DNA from: Actinostola sp. cb2023
Lineage: Eukaryota; Cnidaria; Anthozoa; Actiniaria; Actinostolidae
Reading direction: 5' to 3'
DNA length: 64,000 nucleotides
Assembly: GCA_033675265.1 (NCBI GenBank)
Contig: JAUJYZ010001230.1
Location: forward strand, 1 to 64,000
In this document: piece by piece, positions 56,843 through 64,000 of the stretch
How positions within the stretch are numbered: position 1 is the first letter of the stretch
Layout: each line of letters opens with the position of its first letter
The notes under the pieces: generated by a model
Told to the model about the DNA's origin: nothing
Databases searched by the model: none
The model's input: only the letters and a program-made list of their open reading frames with translations
Translations under genes and position numbers: made by a program

Positions 56843-57012
56843 ACCTGGAGGGTGTAACCTCGAAGGTAACAAAAACAATCCTTGATGGCATAGCCTCGAA
56901 GGAAACAATAACAATCCTTGAGGGCGTACCCTCAAAGGAAACAATAACAATCCTTGATGGCATAGCCTCGAAGGAAACAATAACAATCCTTGAGGGCATA
57001 GCCTCGAAGGTA
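56843..57012 (+). repeat. 36-bp tandem repeat of stem-loops, about 4.7 units
   Basis: Units read AACAATCCTTGATGGCATAG then CCTCGAAGGAAACAAT. Within each, CCTTGAGGG and CCTCGAAGG or CCCTCAAAGG form a dyad, so each unit can fold. Both strands stay open because 36 is a multiple of 3. Confidence 0.85.
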
Positions 57013-57089
57013 ACAAAATAAAATAAAATAAAATAACAAAAGGCAATCTATAATAATGCTGATAATAATACTAATATTAACCATAACAA

Positions 57090-57440
57090 TAAGAATAATG
57101 TTGAGGTGGGAATGGATAAGGCAAAACATATAAACAATTGATGATATAAATGAAAGTAAAATTAGCAAATTATTGCAGGAAAAAACCTGTCAAGACGAAA
57201 TAGTGTTGACACAAAGCTTTCCTGTGATAACCCATTAGGTACATAACATACAATAACCCATTTAACAAGACCAATGATAAATAGTATGATATAACATAAT
57301 AACAAATATTGCATAGATAAACCCATCTAGCCTTGAGGGCGAAGCCGAAAAGGTATTCCTTGAGAGCGTAATCTCGAAGGAAAGCAATATTGTACAAAGA
57401 GTCCTTGAGGACAAAAACCTCAAAGGCATTCAATAATATA
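57090..57440 (+). repeat. Dispersed repeat, intact copy
   Basis: GAAAGTAAAATTAGCAAATT (57150) to CCTTGAGAGCGTAATCTCGAAGG (57357) is repeated at 59745-59825 plus 60962-61150, where a TTAA element interrupts it. Confidence 0.7.
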
Positions 57441-57573
57441 ATAACTAGTCGTTGCATTTGCAAGTGAAGTGCTGCTGAGCCGAACATGTTTGTCTGTCGT
57501 TGTACATGTATCATTATTTGCATGTATAAAGCTCACTACGATAAATACACTGCCGTACATGGTAACACATAAA

Positions 57574-57654
57574 AGTGAAATGTAGCTTTCAATGCATACA
57601 TGTGAAATGTAGCTTTCAATGCATACATGTGAAATGTAGCTTTCAATGCATACA
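57574..57654 (+). repeat. 27-bp tandem repeat, 3 units
   Basis: GTGAAATGTAGCTTTCAATG then CATACAT, three times. Confidence 0.92.
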
Positions 57655-58299
57655 TGTGGCTGTCCCTTGTCAGCAAGGTGCATTAGTGGTCAAATAAAAT
57701 AATAAAAATGCGGTATAATAATAATAATAACTTTATTACTGTGTCATGTGTTCTAGCTTACAAGAAACCTATTTCCCTCCCATATATCTACTGATTCTCA
57801 TTCCCACCCTTGTCCCATTGTTCCCATCCCACATCTCCATTGATTCTCATTCCCATCCCGGTCACATTGTTCCATTCCATGTCGTTATTAATTATCATTC
57901 CCACCCGAGTTTGGTGTTGCTTAATACAAATGCTAACACTATAATAATCTGGTCATAGACAGACAGCTACAATGTATAGACATGTACCAGCACTAAAAGC
58001 ATGCAATACTTTGCACTATTTATGTTGCACGCTTGTAATAGTTTGTACTCTACTGATATGCAGTAATTAATACAAATATGGATTCAATGAAATAGAGAAT
58101 TGTGTTTGGTGTATATTATATACAATGTTTTAATACTGGCCAGATATCAGGAAAGATGTCGAAGCCTCATAGCACACTTGTAGAAGATAAAAGTACATCA
58201 GGATGGATCGTATAATTTGATTCAGTATAGTTGCCTCAATGCCAATGGCAATGGCATGGGCCGGATTGGTTTGACGAAGACCAAATGAGCTCGATCAGG

Positions 58300-59590
58300 T
58301 AGATAGGTCAGCGACAGCATCTGGGATACTAACTGTGTCTTTCAAAAGCATTCAAGTACATGCTGTCTCCTTCGGTCAACTCTGATCGACTGTAGAAGTA
58401 ACTTAAGCTTAAGTACTTCATTGTGGAACTGGACGTGACTGAGCACACAACAGCGCTGAAAACTCATAAAAGAACATTCTCTTCCCCTTGAAATGTCACT
58501 AAATTGTTCATGACCCCGATGAATGCTTCCAGCAATGAATAAAGTTGCATTTGACATCATGGATTTGTAGAAAACGAACACTTTCCTGGCTTGAATCAGC
58601 GAAAAATAAACGATACTCAATATTAAAATCGATTGAACGTGTTGTGAGTGTGCGCTGATCAAAAGTACCGTGGCTCACAAATCATCTCCACAAACCCACT
58701 CCGTGAAATGCAGTCGAGATTCTCGTTGCATCCACATAAGTGCCCAGATCCCACACGACCAAACATGACACAGGAACTCCGTCAAGATTAGTTTCGCTGC
58801 TCGCCTGGAGGCTCGCAGCAATAACTAGTCATTGCTTTAAGCAAGCGAAGTGCTGCGAGAAGTAAATGCATTATTATTTGTTTGCTATTCTGCCCAAATA
58901 AGCGAATCATCACAATCATGTGCTTGTGTCGTAATAGCCCCAAATACCAAAATTACATTACTCCCGGGATTACTGTTAGTCTCCAAAGACCAATATGCCA
59001 TGATTGGCAGATAGTTTAGGGACAACATCTCTGTGTCAGGGATGGATCTACTTCGAAGAACATCCAGATAATGAAGTCGATCTCCTTCGACAAGGATCTG
59101 ATCTGCCATGGCGGCCGGCGGTCCATTGTTCGATTGGTAAATTCTGAGCAAATAACAGGGCTGAAAACTCATAAAAGAACATTGTCTTCCCCGTGAAATG
59201 TCACTATTAAGCGTTCGTGGCCTTGATGAATGCTTCCAGCAATAAATAAGTTTGACCTTGACATAATTACACGGCGAATAGCTCGGACCAAACAACAACG
59301 AACTTCCAAAATCGTCTACTATTCATCGAGTCTGAAGAACGTACAAATATTATGTACGTAGGAATTTATGATGAACCCCGCTGGACACATGTACTGCATG
59401 CTCAGAACATACTGCTGTCCGAGCATTGTCGAAGTTGCACCGACCACACACCGAAAAATCCGGCAGGACAAACTGACAAATCGAGATTTTTGCTGGCATC
59501 TAGCACACAGGGATCCCAACATAACACAGGGAAACCGTCAAGATTAGTGTTGCTGCTCGCCTTACGGCTTCGCAGCAATAATGACTAGAA
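58300..59590 (-). repeat. Diverged ~700-bp tandem duplication
   Basis: 58300-58860 and 58990-59590 share CTGAAAACTCATAAAAGAAC, TGAATGCTTCCAGCAAT and CCGTCAAGATTAG...GCTGCTCGCC in order. Minus-strand frames at 58342-58662 and 58885-59298 both contain SDISRGR(E/Q)CSFMSFQ. No known domain is recognised; whether this is a relic gene family or just a DNA repeat is open. Confidence 0.6.
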
Positions 59591-59825
59591 TGATGATTCA
59601 ATAATAATAATAATGATAGTAATAATAATAATAATAACAATGATAATAATGGTAATAACAATAATAATAATGAGTAATAACAATAATAATAATGATAATA
59701 ATAATGTTGTGATGGTATTGGATAAGTGTCAAGACATAATAATGAAAGTAAAATTAGCAAATTCTTGCGTGAAAAACTTATATTTTGGACAAAATAGTGT
59801 TGATGCTAAGCTTTGAGGACTTTAA

Positions 59826-60961
59826 AGGGGCACTGTCACGACGCGCGCATGCGTCAATTTTAATGATATTCAGAGATTTTAATGATATGCAGAAGTCAAC
59901 GAACTCGTCTGTTTACGAAGAGAATCGCGCTAATAAATTTCAATGTTGTGTTTTGAAAGTGTCTTACGATCAAGTTTTCGGAGAGTGCTTCCAAGTTATT
60001 CAGAATATACAACCTTTACAGCGTGTGACCTAAATATTTCATGAAATAAGTACTTATTATGGCGACTTCTGATGAAGGAACGTCGATAAATAGCAGACAA
60101 TCCGAGGTGACAACTCAGGTCTCAGATGAAGTTATTCACATTTCACATCGCTAAAAACCAAGTCCGTATTACTTCTTTGCTTCAAAAAAGACTAACGAAG
60201 ATGTACATGTCACTACTGTATAAGGTACTCGTGTTTTCTTAAATTGTAAGAGTACAAAAGAGTGCAAAAAGAACTGCACAATATAATTCCCGTGTGAAAA
60301 GTATGAAGGTCAATCTCAACTGAGTTCTCTTTGTCGTTGTGTCACTACTTCTAAACCTCACGCAGAAATAAAAACTCATACAATGTGACAGTTGTTTGCA
60401 ATAGCTTCAGTTCATATGAACTCGAAGGAATACATTATGATGTATACAACTGAGTTCTTTTTGAGAACATAATAATTCGAGTGAATATAAGTCAATGAAC
60501 TCGTTGTCAAACATTGTTGTTGTCATTCGGAATATTTTCCTACCTCCTTTGGTACTCCAGAGCTGTTAAAGAGAAGTATAGCGAACTCAGAATCTGTAGT
60601 ATAACCGTATTCTATCTTTCCAGTAAACCAAAACTTATAAATCTGTCGCCTGAATACATTCGTTGTCAACCACTACTTCCCGGCGGCCGCCATGAGAAGC
60701 CATCGCCATCACTCTCGCCGATTAAATAAAAAGCGTATAAAATTGGACTTCAAACCAAAAATAACTACCTCCAAATACGAAACAACAATCAGTCTAAGTA
60801 CTGAATAAGTATAATCTTCTAGAGTGCAAGGATTACAATGATATCATTCGATATATTAACACACTGAATTTGAATTTTCCTCGGGTCTCTTGAAAGCGTT
60901 GGTCAACGATTTCAAGATTGAAGCCAAGATTCGCGCATGCGCGTGTCGTGACAGTGCCCCT
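59826..60961. mobile_element. TTAA-flanked piggyBac-like element (AGGGGCACTGTCACGAC ends)
   Basis: TTAA at 59822-59825 and 60962-60965. Ends AGGGGCACTGTCACGAC and exact complement, extending through CGCGCATGCG. It interrupts a dispersed repeat present without it at 57090-57440. Short frames only. Confidence 0.87.
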
Positions 60962-60965
60962 TTAA

Positions 60966-61195
60966 TACCACGTTATGTGTGTAACAATAATATTTTCTAT
61001 AACTAGAACAAATAAATTGTATGAATTGAAATTGTAATATAACCAATATTGAGTATATGAACACACCTCGACAGAGAAGCCTCGAAGGTATTCCCTGAGA
61101 GCGTAATCTCGAAGGAAAGCAGTCCTTGTGGGTAAAACCTCAAAGGCAATCAATAATAATAATATTATTAATAATATGTAATATGTAAACTAATT
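60966..61195 (+). repeat. Right half of the dispersed repeat
   Basis: GAAGCCTCGAAGGTATTCC and GAGAGCGTAATCTCGAAGGA match 57345-57382. Ends in AATAATAAT sequence. Confidence 0.6.
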
Positions 61196-61426
61196 ACTCG
61201 GGCCTATCCACAGGAAGCCCGAGTTATAAATTGGGCTTTCTTTTTCTTCGTCGGTCACAAAATGGACAAATCGTCATGACAGCGCATGCGCTCGGTCGTA
61301 TATCGCAGGCTCATATCGCAGGCTCATACGAGACGTGCACGTTTGACTCATTCGAAGAAGGAATACTTCTGTGCCTGTGGCGGAGTCGTTTGAAAAAGTT
61401 CGATATTCCTCTTTCGGACAAAGCTC

Positions 61427-62740
61427 ATGACATCGTCGATAACTGAGATGATATATCGCTTGCTGTTAGACACGCTCTTCTCACTTACAAATGCACACGC
61501 TGTTCGTGGTAGGCCCACACTAAAAGAAGACGAGCGTTTTCGAAACGGGTCGGTCCACGAACTCAAAGAGCTACAAATCAATACAAATGAGCTACAAAAT
61601 AACATAAATATGAACATTATGAACTCAAATAAGAACTCATCTGAGAACTGCATAGCTATGCACAGTGTATTACACAACACGAAGCCTGATGAACTGAAGT
61701 TTGACGACAAAAAGCAAACAGATATCTTGAAGAAAGGTGAGAACTTCAAAGCGGCCATGATAGAATCGTACGAACTACATAAAGCTAGTACTGAATCAAT
61801 ATTACAAGATTGTCAACAACAGCTTACTATTGTAGAGACGAAATCAAATGTTCGCATCCAGGCTAACCTTTGTAGTGAAAATGTTCATGATGACTCGTCA
61901 ATTAATGAAATAAATGAGTTTAGATCTCGACGTGCAATGTTTGTTTCTTGTATTGAAAAAACTGTGCCAGCATCGTCACAGATTCATCATATTGTCAATA
62001 ATATAAGCTTACGTATTGCTCGACGTGACTGCTATAGACCTATTCCCAGTACTATAAAAAGACAGTCTTTTAGAAAGATCACTTACCGTTCTATTCATAT
62101 TGTCTCCAAAAGAAGAAAGAAAAAGGCTTTACAACGAGTTTTGAAGGAGCCAAATCTACAATCAATGGGTTTTATAGATGAAAACTGTTCTTCAAAGTCC
62201 ACTACATATAAAAGTCTTAATCACAGAAGAAATTTCTGTCAGTCTGCATTGAGAACAGATATAGAAAAGAATCCTGGTCCTACTCTACTTATTCATCCAA
62301 ACAAAACAATAAGAGCACCTTATAGTCAAGGCAATATTTTAGTATTTGGTCGAAATGCTGGACAACAATGTGTTGCAATGAGTTTGTGTTCTTTGATATA
62401 CAATAAAAAACAACCAACAACCTCCCAGAGTGACCTGGTGCAAATAATGAATATTGGGAATGAGTTGTATACAAGCTTATCTCAATCAGCTGGACAGTCA
62501 TTTTTGATGATGACAGAATTACCAACAATGCTCACAGTATATGATACAGACTATCAATTTGAATACAGCGAAAGCTACACTGGTAATGTACATGGTGACA
62601 GAGCAATAAATATTGAGGGTTATACCTACTGCATGCCCATAGATAGAGCTTTTGAATGTCTGTTGAGGGAAAATTATACTTCATTCATATTAACAATAGG
62701 ATCCATTGCTGTTCAGAATAGAACAATGACCACTAACTAG
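61427..62740 (+). CDS. Helentron-associated protein: 2A-like skipping motif followed by cysteine-protease-like segment
   Basis: 437 codons. Residues 1-275 are unrecognised: hydrophilic, Asn-rich around 50-75, strongly basic around 197-240 (KRRKKK at 228-233, nuclear-localisation-like). Residues 278-285 are DIEKNPGP, an exact fit to the D-x-E-x-N-P-G-P 2A consensus, at which ribosomes skip a peptide bond between the last Gly and Pro. Directly after it, residues 301-320 (QGNILVFGRNAGQQCVAMSL) resemble the catalytic-Cys start (C315) of the OTU/tegument-protease-like domains found at the N-terminus of Helentron polyproteins. The frame ends at 437, before the His/Asp box that such proteases need, so the protease is probably truncated. 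A 71-codon frame at 61231-61446 overlaps its start and may be a preceding exon or coincidence. The start codon is uncertain. Confidence 0.6.
   Translation: MTSSITEMIYRLLLDTLFSLTNAHAVRGRPTLKEDERFRNGSVHELKELQINTNELQNNINMNIMNSNKNSSENCIAMHSVLHNTKPDELKFDDKKQTDILKKGENFKAAMIESYELHKASTESILQDCQQQLTIVETKSNVRIQANLCSENVHDDSSINEINEFRSRRAMFVSCIEKTVPASSQIHHIVNNISLRIARRDCYRPIPSTIKRQSFRKITYRSIHIVSKRRKKKALQRVLKEPNLQSMGFIDENCSSKSTTYKSLNHRRNFCQSALRTDIEKNPGPTLLIHPNKTIRAPYSQGNILVFGRNAGQQCVAMSLCSLIYNKKQPTTSQSDLVQIMNIGNELYTSLSQSAGQSFLMMTELPTMLTVYDTDYQFEYSESYTGNVHGDRAINIEGYTYCMPIDRAFECLLRENYTSFILTIGSIAVQNRTMTTN
62258..62281 (+). other. 2A-like ribosome-skipping site
   Basis: Codons for DIEKNPGP, residues 278-285 of the 437-aa frame. 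Expected to split the product into a ~284-aa and a ~153-aa chain. Confidence 0.8.
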
Positions 62741-62937
62741 AAAGTTTACACACTGAATTGTGAAACATTAATAATGGACACTCATTACAAAACATTCCTC
62801 ATCTGATCTGATTCATTATTATATGTTCTTCCTTTTATTTTAGTTATTGTCAGTTACTGAAAAAGTATGAGTTTCAATAAAATTCACTAGTTGTCTAATT
62901 ATAACAATATTGTATTATTGTAGGAGGGGGGGTTACT

Positions 62938-63225
62938 ACCTTTCTCCAACTGGTAGGGGTGATCGACGTCCTTTTAGGGTTCAAAATATTTCCTATGTGA
63001 ACCTTTTAGGGTTCCGACACAAGACAGTTATGTAACACGAGTCCATACCTTTTAGGGTCAATTGAAAGAACACAAGAAATATGTTGTCCAGTCACTGATT
63101 AAATGATATCAGCACAATCACTTTTCTGCCATATATGGTCATATATGTCGTACCTTTTAGGGCTTGAAATCAACATGGCTTCAACAGCTCTTTTAATTTA
63201 TGCATACTTTTTAGGGCTCGTTTTC
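62938..63225 (+). repeat. CTTTTAGGG interspersed motif array
   Basis: The word (C/A)CTTTTAGGG(T/C) occurs at about 62968, 63003, 63046 and 63149, with ACTTTTTAGGGCTC at about 63206, spaced 35-105 bp and separated by unrelated sequence. It lies inside the 3' part of the Helentron-like element. Confidence 0.65.
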
Positions 63226-63466
63226 AAAACCGGTCACTGATCACCCATATGGCAGTATTTTATATGTTGGCATCATAAACTATTTATTTTAAAATTAGTT
63301 TCATAAATAAAATAACACAAAAGCCTGCATGACTACAATGGGCAGATATCCTAACATCCTTATTCTTGGATGAAAAGCTTATGTAGCAATGTTTAGCATT
63401 CAACAGCACTTTAATTTGTATTTCACCATTAGAAGCCCGAGTAAACGCTTGTAGAGCGTCTTGTTT

Positions 63467-63592
63467 AACTTTTAATATGACTGTATTCTTAACGGGATGG
63501 TATCTTATTCAACATCTTGCATCTTACCCCCCATCAACAATGGTATCATAACCTTCCAATATTAAAGCAAGCACAGAAACATAAATACTGTG
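63467..63592. other. Short spacer
   Basis: No supportable feature. Confidence 0.3.
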
Positions 63593-64000
63593 ACAAAGTC
63601 CAACGGCATTGAAACATGAATGGCTCAACCACAGAGTGGACGGCCGCAGAATCATGCTATAGACCGCACATAAACTTGGTATCGGCGGGGGTCATTGCTG
63701 TAACAGCTGTCCCTCCACAATTACCCAAGCACATAAACATAATAATAATAATAATAATAATTTAATTCTTGAAAAAGCGCATTACATATAAATCTCAATG
63801 CTCTTGAGATTGACAAAAACCAATGGCATTGAAACATGAATGGCTCAACCACAATGTGGACGGCCGCAGAATCATGCTATAGACCGCACATAAACTTGGT
63901 ATCGGCGGGGAACATTGCTGTAACAGCTGTCCCTCCACAATTACCCAAGCACATAAACTGACAAAGTCCAATGGCATTAAAACATGAATAGCTCAACCAC
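63593..64000 (+). repeat. ~143-bp tandem repeat running off the window
   Basis: Copies start at GACAAAGTCCAACGGCATTG (63593), at AAAACCAATGGCATTG (about 63815) and at GACAAAGTCCAATGGCATT (63959). Between the first and second lies a ~75-bp insert with (AAT)n and GAAAAAGCGCATTACATATA, a SINE/LINE-like tail in the minus orientation. Short minus-strand frames are not called. Confidence 0.85.

Larger units (their letters stand above)
61196..63466 (+). mobile_element. Helentron-like element carrying a 2A/protease ORF
   Basis: 5' pair ACTCGGGC (61196-61203) and GCCCGAGT (61217-61224). 3' GCCCGAGT (63435-63442), hairpin AACGCTT-GTA-GAGCGT (63444-63459), then CTTGTTT. Same layout as 12049-13071. It encodes one open frame (61427-62740) but no Rep/helicase, so it is a shortened copy. 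Confidence 0.65.

Overview
This is an animal nuclear contig, AT-rich and packed with repeats, with only one intact conventional gene. It is most likely from an anthozoan cnidarian such as a stony coral or sea anemone. The taxon is inferred, not proven. It rests on an intronless rhodopsin-class peptide-type receptor, a transposase/XPG-like protein family that I remember as abundant in coral genomes, CR1-like and SINE tails with a 'gcgctatataag' motif, and a very high density of foldback MITEs and short-period satellites.

Layout. 1-10434: a degenerate Academ-type DNA transposon with 160-bp terminal inverted repeats (TIRs). Its minus-strand transposase/nuclease gene is split by a 4.35-kb TTAA-flanked element with ~1-kb TIRs, which itself holds a tRNA-derived SINE and a hAT-like MITE. 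12049-13071: a short Helentron-like element. 13424-18295: a Tc1/mariner-like TIR element carrying three satellite families. 20032-20688: a CACTA-like element. 20976-25628: a TTAA-flanked element with 0.73-kb inverted repeats around a 17-bp minisatellite. 26208-26690 is a paralogous copy of the flanks of these last two and lacks both, so it serves as an empty site. 27500-28550: a degenerate tandem duplication upstream of the receptor. 29194-30258: the class A GPCR gene, 354 aa. 33450-37316: a 57-bp satellite with a Mutator-like MITE and a perfect 9-bp target duplication. 41097-41910: a 5'-truncated CR1-like LINE inside an (ACTGT)n microsatellite.

45030-51975: a 48-bp satellite interrupted by a young Ty3/gypsy-like LTR element with identical 140-bp LTRs. 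Its pol frame stays open although the reverse-transcriptase palm and the integrase core are missing. Satellite variants show a 24-unit higher-order repeat older than the insertion. 55555-56567 and 59826-60961: two TTAA-flanked elements. 61196-63466: a Helentron-like element whose 437-aa ORF carries a 2A-type skipping motif followed by a cysteine-protease-like start. The right edge enters a ~143-bp tandem repeat.

The window is essentially a layered fossil bed of nested transposons and satellites around one receptor gene. Several insertion events can be ordered and proved internally from target duplications, empty-site paralogues, in-phase reading frames and satellite phase.
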